The translations under genes were made by a program, and so were the position numbers. From NCBI GenBank assembly GCA_951213105.1, contig OX578142.1, forward strand, positions 6,898,649 through 6,962,648: a stretch of DNA of 64,000 nucleotides. The letters are read 5' to 3'. The notes beneath the pieces are model-generated. The model searched no databases, was not told where the DNA came from, and saw nothing but the letters and a program-made list of their open reading frames with translations. Origin of the DNA: Amaurobius ferox (Eukaryota > Arthropoda > Arachnida > Araneae > Amaurobiidae). The stretch's first letter is position 1, and every line of letters begins with the position of its first letter. Positions 21,765-34,400 of this stretch are shown here, piece by piece.

Positions 21765-22557
21765 TGTCCTAAGGTAACTTCCTTTTTAGGACACGCCCGG
21801 TAAGAGCGCGAAAAAGAATAAGGCCGTGAGTATAAACACAAACATTAATTTATTTACACTATATAAAATATTTACAACAAAATTGATTCAAAATATTCAA
21901 AATGGAAAGTATACCCCTTTAAGATAATAAATAAACAATTACAAACGTATATGTAGTCTCATAGACTAAAATGTGAAAGATGGTAATTAAAAATTAAATT
22001 TAAACAATCCTATGCAATATTTTAAATATCCTTAAATCCGGAGAGAGAAGTAAAAAGTACAAATCAGGCACAGGCCCTTAAATGAGTAACTCACCGAGCA
22101 TTCGCTGAATGAACAGCCTCTCATGGTTGAGGACAATGCTGCTGGAGTATCTGTTCTCACTCACAACGCCAAAACTTCTCTCTCTCCAAGAATTTAAAAC
22201 ACGCCCCTGAGGCGCATACAAACATCCCATTGGATTCAGGGTCTTAACCCCTTGACCCCAAAGCACCGCCATTGGCTTTAGGCCTTCCAAAAACAAAAAG
22301 CCCCTTCTCAAGCCCCTGCGAAACTGATATTCCTTCGGCCACTAATTCAAAGTCGCCGAGGACCCTATGACCCTTCCGAAAAGGACAGGACGCCCGTTAA
22401 ATCTTTCGGTACGAATCCGAGATCCAAAGCAGCTTCGACATCCAGGTTTTCTATTTCGAGTGCAGATGGCCGAACGAAAAGGCTGACCCCCAAAATAAAT
22501 AAGAAGACTCTAGGTCGCATTCCCGAAAATATTGGCTCATGGGTTTACCATGCGACA
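21765..22557 (-). repeat. 5' LTR of the retrotransposon (right on + strand)
   Basis: 793 bp, same sequence as 10962-11754 as far as I could see. As the upstream LTR it should hold the promoter. A candidate TATATAG (21865-21859) and AATAAA (21854-21849) lie close together on the minus strand near its gag-proximal end. The terminal inverted repeat TGTCCTAA/TTAGGACA is at 21765-21793. Confidence 0.96.
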
Positions 22558-22562
22558 ATAAG
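22558..22562 (+). repeat. Target-site duplication, right copy (ATAAG)
   Basis: Follows the CA end of the right LTR and matches 10957-10961. The satellite monomer resumes at once with GAGTGTGGGCTTCC, the continuation of the one broken on the left. Confidence 0.95.
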
Positions 22563-22966
22563 GAGTGTGGGCTTCCATTCTTGCTATATTGACTAGAAAT
22601 TAGCAATTTCAGAGTGACGTTACGAGTTTATGCAATCAAATTTATGAATTATCGTTATATGAACCATGGCACAATAAGGAATGCGTACTTCCCTTTTTGC
22701 TATATTGACTAGAAATTAGCTAATTCAAAGTGACGTTACGAGTTTATGCAATCAAATCAATGAATTATCCTTATAAGAACGATGTCACAATAAGGAGTTT
22801 ATGCTTCAGCTCTTGCTATATTGACTAGCAATTAGCTATTTTAGAGTGACGTTAAGAGTTTATGCAATCAAATTAATGAATAATCCTTATGTGAACGATG
22901 GCACAATAAGGAGTGTGTGCTTCCATTCTTGCTATATTGACTAGAAAATAGCTATTTTAGAGTGAA

Positions 22967-24845
22967 GTTACGAGATTATGCAATCAAATTAATGAATTAT
23001 CCTTATATGAACTATGGCACCAAAAGGAATGTGTGCTTCCGTTCTTGCTATATTGACTAGCAATTAGCTATTTTAGAGTGACGTTACGAGTTTAGGCAAT
23101 CAAATTAATGAATTATCCTTGTATGAACGATGACACAATAAGGAGTGTGTGCTTCCTTTCTTGCTATACTGAGTAGATTATACCTATTTTAGAATGACGT
23201 TACGAGTTTATGCTATTAAATTAATGAATTATCCTTATATGAACGATGGCACAATAAGGATTATGTGCTTCCGTTCTTGCTATATTGACTAGAAATTAGC
23301 TATTTCAAAATGACGTTACGAGTTTATGCAATCAAATTAATGAAATATGCTTATATGAACGATGGCACAATAAGGTGTGTGTGCTTCCGATCTTGCTATA
23401 TTGACTTGAAATTAGCTATTTTAGTGTGACGTTACGAGTTTATGCAATCAAATTAATGAATTATCCTTATATGAACGATGGCAAAATAAGGAGTGTGTGC
23501 TTCCGTTCTTGCTATAATGACTATAAATTAGCAATTTCAACTTGAGTTTACGAGTTTATGCAATCAAATTAATGAATTATCCTAATATGAACGATGGCAC
23601 AATAAGGAGTGCGTGCTTACGTTCTTGCTATATTGACTAGAAATTAACTATTTTAGAGTGACGTTACGAGTTTATGCAATCAAATTAATGAATTATCCTT
23701 ATATGAACGATGGCACAATAAGGAGTGTGTGCTTCCGTTCTTGCTATATTGAATAGAAATTAGCAATTTTAGTGTGACGTTACGAGTTTATGCAATCAAA
23801 TTAATGAATTATCCTTATATGAACGATGGCACAATAAGGAGTGTGTGCTTCTGTTCTTGCTATATTGACTTGAAATTAGCTATATTAGAATGAAGTTACG
23901 AGTTTATGCAATCAAATTAATGAAATATTCTTATATGAATGATGGCAGAATAAGGAGTGTGTGCTTCGTTCTTGCTAAGTATCAACTAGAAATAAGCTAT
24001 TTTAGAGTGACGTTACGAGTTTATGCAATCAAATTAACTAATTATCCTTATATGAACGATGGCAGAATAAGAAGTATGTGCTTCCGTTCGTGCTATACTG
24101 ACTAGAATATAACTATTTTGGAATAATGTTACGAGTTTATGCAATAAAATTAATGAATTATCCTTATATGAACGATGGCACAATAAAGAGTGTGTGCTTC
24201 CGTTCTTGCTATATTGACTCGAAATTAGCAATTTTAGAGTGACATTACGAGTTTATGCAATCAATAAATGAAATATCCTTATATGAACGATGGCACGATA
24301 AGGAGTGTGGGCTTCAGTTCTTGCTATATTGACTAGAAATTAGCTATTTCAAAATGACGCTACGAGTTTATGCAATCAAATTTATGAATTATGCTTATAT
24401 GAACGATGGCACAATAAGGTGCGTGTGCTTCCGATCTTGCTATATTGACTTGAAATTAGCTATTTTAGAATGAAGTTACGAGTTTATGCAATCAAATTAA
24501 TGAATTATCCTTATATGAACGATGGCAGAATAAGAAGTATGTGCTTCCGTTCGTGCTATATTGACTAGGATATAACTATTTTAGAATAATGTTACGAGTT
24601 TATGCAATAAAATTAATGAATTATCCTTATATGAACGATGGCACAATAAAGAGTGTGTGCTTCCATTCTTGCTATATTGACTAGAAATTAGCTACATTAG
24701 AGTGACGTTACGAGTTTCTGCAATCAAATTAATGAATTATCCTTATATGAACGATGGCACAATAAGGAATGTATGCTTCCGTTCATGCTATATTGATTAG
24801 AAATTAGCTATTTCAAAATGACGTTACGAGTTTATGCAATCAAAT
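22967..24845 (+). repeat. Higher-order block, right copy (partner at 8815-10693)
   Basis: Matches the left block at an offset of 14,152 bp. Differences include CTACGAG for TTACGAG at about 24360 and CTATACTGAC for CTATATTGAC at about 24093. After 24845 the monomer order departs from the left copy, marking the edge of the duplication. Confidence 0.8.
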
Positions 24846-25319
24846 TAATGAATTATGCTAATATGAACGATGGCACAATAAGGTGTGTGTGCTTCCGAGC
24901 TTGCTATATTGACTAGAAATTAGCAATTTTAGAGTGACGTTACGAGTTTATGCAATCAAATTAATGAATTATCCTTATATGAACGATGGCACAATAAGCA
25001 GTGTGTGCTTCCGTTCTTGCTATATTGACTTGAAAGTAGCTATTTTAGAATGAAGTTACGAGTTTATGCAATCAAATTAATGATTTATCCTTATATGAAC
25101 GTTGGCAGAATAAGGAGTATGTGCTTCCGTTCTTGCTATATTGACAAGAAATTTGCTATTTTAGAGTGACGTTACGAGTTTATGCAATCAAATTAATGAA
25201 TTATCCTTATATGAACGATGGCACGATAAGGAGTGTGTGCGTCCGTTCTTCTTTCTATAAGAACTAGCAATTAGCAATTTTAGAGTGAAGTTACGAGTTT
25301 ATGCAATCAAATTAATGAA

Positions 25320-28300
25320 TTATCCTTATATGAACGATGGCAGAATAAGAAGTATGTGCTTCCGTTCGTGCTATATTGACTAGAATATAACTATTTTAGA
25401 ATAAAATTACGAGTTTATGCAATAAAATTAATGAATTATCCTTATATGAACGATGGCACAATAAAGAGTGTGTGCTTCCATTCTTGCTATATTGACTAGA
25501 AATTAGCTACATTAGAGTGACGTTACGAGTTTATGCAATCAAATTAATGAATTATGCTAATATGAACGATGGCACAATAAGGTGTGTGTGCTTCCGAGCT
25601 TGCTATATTGACTAGAAATTAGCAATTTTAGAGTGACGTTACGAGTTTATGCAATCAAATTAATGAATTATAATTATATGAACGATGGCACAATAAGGAA
25701 TGTGTACTTCCCTTTTTGCTATATTGACTAGAAATTAGCTAATTCAAAGTGACGTTACGAGTTTATGCTATCAAATCAATGAATTATCCTTATATGAACG
25801 ATGTCACAATAAAGAGTTTATGCTTCCGCTCTTGCTATATTGACTAGCAATTAGCTACTTTAGAGTGACTTTAAGAGTTTATGCAATCAAATTAATGAAT
25901 AATCCTTTTGTGAACGATGGCACAATAAGGAGTGTGTGCTTCCGTTCTTGCTATATTGACTAGAAAATAGCTATTTTAGAGTGAAGTTACGAGATTATGC
26001 AATCAAATTAATGAATTATCCTTATATGAACTATGGCACCAAAAGGAATGTGTGCTTCCGTTCTTGCTATATTGACTAGCAATTAGCTATTTTAGAGTGA
26101 CGTTACGAGTTTAGGCAATCAAATTAATGAATTATCCTTGTATGAACGATGGCACAATAAGGAGTGTGTGCTTCCTTTCTTGCTATACTGAGTAGAATAT
26201 ACCTATTTTAGAATGACGTTACGAGTTTATGCAATTAAATTAATGAATTATCCTTATATGAACGATGGCACAATAAGGATTATGTGCTTCCGTTCTTGCT
26301 ATATTGACTAGAAATTAGCTATTTCAAAATGACGTTACGAATTTATGCAATCAAATTAATGAATTATGCTTATATGAACGATGGCACAATAAGGTGTGTG
26401 TGCTTCCGATCTTGCTATATTGACTTGAAATTAGCTATTTTAGTGTGACGTTACGAGTTTATGCAATCAAATTAATGAATTATCCTTATATGAACGATGG
26501 CAAAATAAAGAGTGTGTGCTTCCATTCTTGCTATATTGACTAGAAATTAGCTACATTAGAGTGACGTTACGAGTTTCTGCAATCAAATTAATGAATTATA
26601 CTTATATGAACGATGGCACAATAAGGAATGTATGCTTCCGTTCATGGTATATTGATTAGAAATTAGCTATTTCAAAATGACGTTACGAGTTTATGCAATC
26701 AAATTAATTAATTATCCGTATATGAACGATGGCACAATAAGGTGTGTGTGCTTCCGTTCTTGTTATATTGAATAGAAATTAGCTATTTTAGAGTCACATT
26801 ACGAGTTTATGCTATCAAATTAATGAATTATCCGTATATGAACGATGGCACAATAAAGAGTGTGTGCTTCCGTTCTCGCTATATTAACTCGAAATTAGCA
26901 ATTTTAGAGTGACGTTACGAGTTTATGCAATCAATTAATGAATTATCCTTATATGAACGATAGCACGATAAGGAGTGTGGGCTTCCATTCTTGCTATATT
27001 GACTAGAAATTAGCAATTTCAGAGTGACGTTACGAGTTTATGCAATCAAATTTATGAATTATCGTTATATGAACCATGGCACAATAAGGAATGTGTACTT
27101 CCCTTTTTGCTATATTGACTAGAAATTAGCTAATTCAAAGTGACGTTACGAGTTTATGCAATCAAATCAATGAATTATCCTTATATGAACGATGTCACAA
27201 TAAAGAGTTTATGCTTCCGCTCTTGCTATATTGACTAGCAATTAGCTATTTTAGAGTGACGTTAAGAGTTTATGCAATCAAATTAATGAATAATCCTTAT
27301 GTGAACGATGGCACAATAAGGAGTGTGTGCTTCCGTTCTTGCTATATTGACTAGAAAATAGCTATTTTAGAGTGAAGTTACGAGATTATACAATCAAATT
27401 AATGAATTATCCTTATATGAACTATGGCACCAAAAGGAATGTGTGCTTCCGTTCTTGCTATATTGACTAGCAATTAGCTCTTTTAGAGTGACGTTACGAG
27501 TTTAGGCAATCAAATTAATGAATTATCCTTGTATGAACGATGGCACAATAAGAAGTGTGTGCTTCATTTCTTGCTATACTGAGTAGAATATACCTATTTT
27601 AGAATGACGTTACGAGTTTATGCAATTAAATTAATGAATTATCCTTATATGAACGATGGCACAATAAGGATTATGTGCTTCCGTTCTTGCTATATTGACT
27701 AGAAATTAGCTATTTCAAAATGACGTTACGAGTTTATGCATTCAAATTAATGAATTATGCTTATATGAACGATGGCACAATAAGGTGTGTGTGCTTCCGA
27801 TCTTGCTATATTGACTTGAAATTAGCTATTTTAGTGTGACGTTACGAGTTTATGCAATCAAATTAATGAATTATCCTTATATGAACGATGGCACAATAAG
27901 GAGTGTGTGCTTCCGTTCTTGCTATATTGACTTGAAATTAGCTATTTTAGAATGAAGTTACGAGTTTATGCAATCTAATTAATGAATTATCCTTATATGA
28001 ACGATGGCAGAATAAGAAGTATGTGCTTCCGTTCGTGCTATATTGACTAGAATATAACTATTTTAGAATAATGTTACGAGTTTATGCCATAAAATTAATG
28101 AATTATCCTTATATGAACGATGGCACAATAAAGAGTGTGTGCTTCCATTCTTGCTATATTGACTAGAAATTAGCTACATTAGAGTGACGTTACGAGTTTC
28201 TGCAATCAAATTAATGAATTATCCTTATATGAACGATGGCACAATAAGGAATGTATGCTTCCGTTCATGCTATATTGATTAGAAATTAGCTATTTCAAAA

Positions 28301-31300
28301 TGACGTTACGAGTTTATGCAATCGAATTAATGAATTATCCTTATATGAACGATGGCAGAATAAGAAGTATGTGCTTCCGTTCGTGCTATATTGACTAGAA
28401 TATAACTATTTTAGAATAAAATTACGAGTTTATGCAATAAAATTAATGAATTATCCTTATATGAACGATGGCACAATAAAGAGTGTGTGCTTCCATTCTT
28501 GCTATATTGACTAGAAATTAGCTACATTAGAGTGACGTTACGAGTTTCTGCAATCCAATTAATGAATTATCCTTATATGAACGATGGCACAATAAGGAAT
28601 GTATGCTTCCGTTCATGCTATATTGATTAGAAATTAGCTATTTCAAAATGACGTTGCGAGTTTATGCAATCAAATTAATGACTTATGCTAATATGAACGA
28701 TGGCACAATAAGGTGTGTGTGCTTCCGAGCTTGCTATATTGACTAGAAATTAGCAATTTTAGAGTGACGTTACGAGTTTATGCAATCAAATTAATGAATT
28801 ATACTTATATGAACGATGGCACAATAAGGAATGTGTACTTCCCTTTTTGCTATATTGACTAGAAATTAGCTAATTCAAAGTGACGTTACGAGTTTATGCA
28901 ATCAAATCAATGAATTATCCTTATATGAACGATGTCACAATAAGGAGTTTATGCTTCCGCTCTTGCTATATTGACTAGCAATTAGCTATTTTAGAGTGAC
29001 TTTAAGAGTTTATGCAATCAAATTAATGAATAATCCTTTTGTGAACGATGGCACAATAAGGAGTGTGTGCTTCCGTTCTTGCTATATTGACTAGAAAATA
29101 GCTATTTTAGAGTGAAGTTACGAGATTATGCAATCAAATTAATGAATTATCCTTATATGAACTATGGCACCAAAAGGAATGTGTGCTTCCGTTCTTGCTA
29201 TATTGACTAGCAATTAGCTATTTTAGAGTGACGTTACGAGTTTAGGCAATCAAATTAATGAATTATCCTTGTATGAACGATGGCACAATAAGGAGTGTGT
29301 GCTTCCTTTCTTGCTATACTGAGTAGAATATACCTATTTTAGAATGACGTTACAAGTTTATGCAATTAAATTAATGAATTATCCTTATATGAACGATGGC
29401 ACAATAAGGATTATGTGCTTCCGTTCTTGCTATATTGACTAGAAATTAGCTATTTCAAAATGACGTTACGAATTTATGCAATCAAATTAATGAATTATGC
29501 TTATATGAACGATGGCACAATAAGGTGTGTGTGCTTTCGATCTTGCTATATTGACTTGAAATTAGCTATTTTAGTGTGACGTTACGAGTTTATGCAATCA
29601 AATTAATGAATTATCCTTATATGAACGATGGCAAAATAAAGAGTGTGTGCTTCCATTCTTGCTATATTGACTAGAAATTAGCTACATTAGAGTGACGTTA
29701 CGAGTTTCTGCAATCAAATTAATGAATTATACTTATATGAACGATGGCACAATAAGGAATGTATGCTTCCGTTCATGCTATATTGATTAGAAATTAGCTA
29801 TTTCAAAATGACGTTACGAGTTTATGCAATCAAATTAATTAATTATCCGTATATGAACGATGGCACAATAAGGTGTGTGTGCTTCCGTTCTTGTTATATT
29901 GAATAGAAATTAGCTATTTTAGAGTCACATTACGAGTTTATGCTATCAAATTAATGAATTATCCGTATATGAACGATGGCACAATAAAGAGTGTGTGCTT
30001 CCGTTCTCGCTATATTAACTCGAAATTAGCAATTTTAGAGTGACGTTACGAGTTTATGCAATCAATTAATGAATTATCCTTATATGAACGATAGCACGAT
30101 AAGGAGTGCGGGCTTCCATTCTTGCTATATTGACTAGAAATTAGCAATTTCAGAGTGACGTTACGAGTTTATGCAATCAAATTTATGAATTATCGTTATA
30201 TGAACCATGGCACAATAAGGAATGTGTACTTCCCTTTTTGCTATATTGACTAGAAATTAGCTAATTCAAAGTGACGTTACGAGTTTATGCAATCAAATCA
30301 ATGAATTATCCTTATATGAACGATGTCACAATAAAGAGTTTATGCTTCCGCTCTTGCTATATTGACTAGCAATTAGCTATTTTAGAGTGACGTTAAGAGT
30401 TTATGCAATCAAATTAATGAATAATCCTTATGTGAACGATGGCACAATAAGGAGTGTGTGCTTCCGTTCTTGCTATATTGACTAGAAAATAGCTATTTTA
30501 GAGTGAAGTTACGAGATTATACAATCAAATTAATGAATTATCCTTATATGAACTATGGCACCAAAAGGAATGTGTGCTTCCGTTCTTGCTATATTGACTA
30601 GCAATTAGCTCTTTTAGAGTGACGTTACGAGTTTAGGCAATCAAATTAATGAATTATCCTTGTATGAACGATGGCACAATAAGAAGTGTGTGCTTCATTT
30701 CTTGCTATACTGAGTAGAATATACCTATTTTAGAATGACGTTACGAGTTTATGCAATTAAATTAATGAATTATCCTTATATGAACGATGGCACAATAAGG
30801 ATTATGTGCTTCCGTTCTTGCTATATTGACTAGAAATTAGCTATTTCAAAATGACGTTACGAGTTTATGCATTCAAATTAATGAATTATGCTTATATGAA
30901 CGATGGCACAATAAGGTGTGTGTGCTTCCGATCTTGCTATATTGACTTGAAATTAGCTATTTTAGTGTGACGTTACGAGTTTATGCAATCAAATTAATGA
31001 ATTATCCTTATATGAACGATGGCACAATAAGGAGTGTGTGCTTCCGTTCTTGCTATATTGACTTGAAATTAGCTATTTTAGAATGAAGTTACGAGTTTAT
31101 GCAATCAAATTAATGAATTATCCTTATATGAACGATGGCAGAATAAGAAGTATGTGCTTCCGTTCGTGCTATATTGACTAGAATATAACTATTTTAGAAT
31201 AATGTTACGAGTTTATGCCATAAAATTAATGAATTATCCTTATATGAACGATGGCACAATAAAGAGTGTGTGCTTCCATTCTTGCTATATTGACTAGAAA

Positions 31301-31461
31301 TTAGCTACATTAGAGTGACGTTACGAGTTTCTGCAATCAAATTAATGAATTATCCTTATATGAACGATGGCACAATAAGGAATGTATGCTTCCGTTCATG
31401 CTATATTGATTAGAAATTAGCTATTTCAAAATGACGTTACGAGTTTATGCAATCGAATTAA
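25320..31461 (+). repeat. Tandem higher-order duplication, period 3,131 bp (27 monomers)
   Basis: Monomers from about 25530 to 28330 recur in order at about 28660-31461. Examples are AACGATAGCACGATAAGGAG (26956 and 30087) and the TGAGTAGAATATACC variants. Differences such as TTCATGGTAT (26642) against TTCATGCTAT (29773) show slight divergence. The first copy continues leftward to about 25320 with one monomer fewer than the second. 3,131 is 27 x 116 less 1, explained by a 115-bp monomer (AATCAATTAATG) in each unit. Confidence 0.78.
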
Positions 31462-34400
31462 TAAATTATCCTTATATGAACGATGGCACAATAAGGAGTG
31501 TGTTCTTCCCTTCTTGCTATATTGACTAGAAATTAGCTATTTCAAAGTGACGTTACGAGTTTATGCAATCAAATCAATGAATTATCCTTATAGGAACGAT
31601 GGCACAATAAGGAGTTTGTGCTTCCGCTCTTGCTATATTGACTAGAAATTAGCTATTTCAAAATGATGTTTCGAGTTTATGCAATCAAATTAATGAATTA
31701 TGCTTATATGAACGATGGCACACTAAGGTGTGTGTGCTTCCGCTCTTGCTATATTGACATGAAATTAGCTACTTTAGAGTGACGTTACGAGTTTATGCAA
31801 TCAAATTAATGAATTATCCTTATATGAACGATGGCACAATAAGGAGTGTGTGCTTCCGTTCTTGCTATAATGACTAGAAATTAGCTATTTCAACTTGAGG
31901 TTACGAGTTTATGCAATCAAATTAATGAATTATCCTAATATGAACGATGGCACAATAAGGAGTGTGTGCTTACGTTCTTGCTATATTGACTAGAAATTAA
32001 CTATTTTAGAGTGACGTTACGAGTTTATGCAATCAAATTAATGAATTATCCTTATATGAACGATGGCACAATAAGCAGTGTGTGCTTCCGTTCTTGCTAT
32101 ATTGACTTGAAAGTAGCTATTTTAGAATGAAGTTACGAGTTTATGCAATCAAATTAATGATTTATCCTTATATGAACGTTGGCAGAATAAGGAGTATGTG
32201 CTTCCGTTCTTGCTATATTGACAAGAAATTTGCTATTTTAGAGTGACGTTACGAGTTTATGCAATCAAATTAATGAATTATCCTTATATGAACGATGGCA
32301 CGATAAAGAGTGTGTGCGTCCGTTCTTCTTTCTATATGAACTAGCAATTAGCAATTTTAGAGTGAAGTTACGAGTTTATGCAATCAAATTAATGAATTAT
32401 CCTTATATGAACGATGGCACAATAAGGAGTGTGTGCTTCCGTTCTTGCTATATTGACTAGAATATAACTATTTTAGAATAATGTTACGAGTTTATGCAAT
32501 CAAATCAATGAATTATCCTTATATGAACGATGGCACAATAAAGAGTGTTTGCTTCCGTTCTTGCTATATTGACTAAAAATTAACTACTTTAGAGTGACGT
32601 TACGAGTTTATGCAATCAAATTAATGAATTATCCTTATATGAACGATGGCAAAATAAGGAGTGTGTGCTTCCGTTTTTGCTATATCAACTAGAAATTAGC
32701 TAATTTAGAGGGACGTTACGAGTTTATGCAATCGAATTAATAAATTATCCTTATATGAACGATGGCACAATAAGGAGTGTGTTCTTCCCTTCTTGCTATA
32801 TTGACTAGAAATTAGCTATTTTAAAGTGACGTTACGAGTTTATGCAATCAAATCCATGAATTATCCTTATATGAACGATGGCACAATAAGGAGTGTGTGC
32901 TTCCGTTCTTGCTATATTGACTTGAAATTAGCTATTTTAGAATGAAGTTACGAGTTTATGCAATCAAATTAATGAATTATCCTTATATGAACGATGGCAC
33001 AATAAGGAGTGTGTGCTTCCGTTCTTGCTATATTGACTTGAAATTAGCTATTTTAGAATGAAGTTACGAGTTTAAGCAATCAAATTAATGAATTATCCTT
33101 ATATGAACGATGGCAGAATAAGAAGTATGTGCTTCCGTTCGTGCTATATTGACTAGAATATAACTATTTTAGAATAAAATTACGAGTTTATGCAATAAAA
33201 TTAATGAATTATCCTTATATGAACGATGGCACAATAAAGAGTGTGTGCTTCCATTCTTGCTATATTGACTAGAAATTAGCTACATTAGAGTGACGTTACG
33301 AGTTTCTGCAATCAAATTAATGAATTATCCTTATATGAACGATTGCACAATAAGGAATGTATGCTTCCGTTCATGCTATATTGATTAGAAATTAGCTATT
33401 TCAAAATGACGTTACGAGTTTATGCAATCAAATTAATGAATTATGCTAATATGAACGATGGCACAATAAGGTGTGTGTGATTCCGAGCTTGCTATATTGA
33501 CTAGAAATTAGCAATTTTAGAGTGACGTTACGAGTTTATGCAATCAAATTAATGAATTATACTTATATGAACGATGGCACAATAAGCAGTGTGTGCTTCC
33601 GTTCTTGCTATATTGACTTGAAAGTAGCTATTTTAGAATGAAGTTACGAGTTTATGCAATCAAATTAATGATTTATCCTTATATGAACGTTGGCAGAATA
33701 AGGAGTATGTGCTTCCGTTCTTGCTATATTGACAAGAAATTTGCTATTTTAGAGTGACGTTACGAGTTTATGCAATTAAATTAATGAATTATCCTTATAT
33801 GAACGATGGCACGATAAGGAGTGTGTGCGTCCGTTCTTCTTTCTATAAGAACTAGCAATTAGCAATTTTAGAGTGAAGTTACGAGTTTATGCAATCAAAT
33901 TAATGAATTATCCTTATATGAACGATGGCACAATAAGGAGTGTGTGCTTCCGTTCATGCTATATTGACTAGAAATTAGCAATTTTAGAGTGACGTTACGA
34001 GTTTATGCAATCAAATTAATGAATTATCCTTTAATGAACGATGGCACAATAAGGAGTGTGTGCTTCCGTTCTTGCTATATTGACTAGAATATAACTATTT
34101 TAGAATAATGTTACGAGTTTATGCAATCAAATCAATGAATTATCCTTATATGAACGATGGCACAATAAAGAGTGTTTGCTTCCGTTCTTGCTATATTGAC
34201 TAAAAATTAACTACTTTAGAGTGACGTTACGAGTTTATTCAATCAAATTAATGAATTATCCTTATATGAACGATGGCACAATAAGGAGTGTGTGCTTCCG
34301 TTTTTGCTATATCAACTAGAAATTAGCTAATTTAGAGGGACGTTACGAGTTTATGCAATCGAATTAATAAATTATCCTTATATGAACGATGGCACAATAA

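Larger units (their letters stand above)
10962..22557 (-). mobile_element. Ty3/gypsy-type LTR retrotransposon, complete but pol-defective
   Basis: An 11,596-bp element in minus orientation, inserted in a satellite monomer. It has two 793-bp LTRs beginning TG and ending CA, an ATAAG target duplication, a purine-rich tract beside the 3' LTR, and a coding block in the order gag, protease, RT, RNase H, integrase. Integrase after RNase H places it in Ty3/gypsy (Metaviridae), not Ty1/copia. The clade cannot be fixed without a tree. At about 10 kb the internal part is long for this group, because 4.4 kb of AT-rich DNA lies between pol and the polypurine tract. No env gene is recognisable. Pol carries two nonsense codons and one frame change, so this copy is probably non-autonomous. 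Confidence 0.96.
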
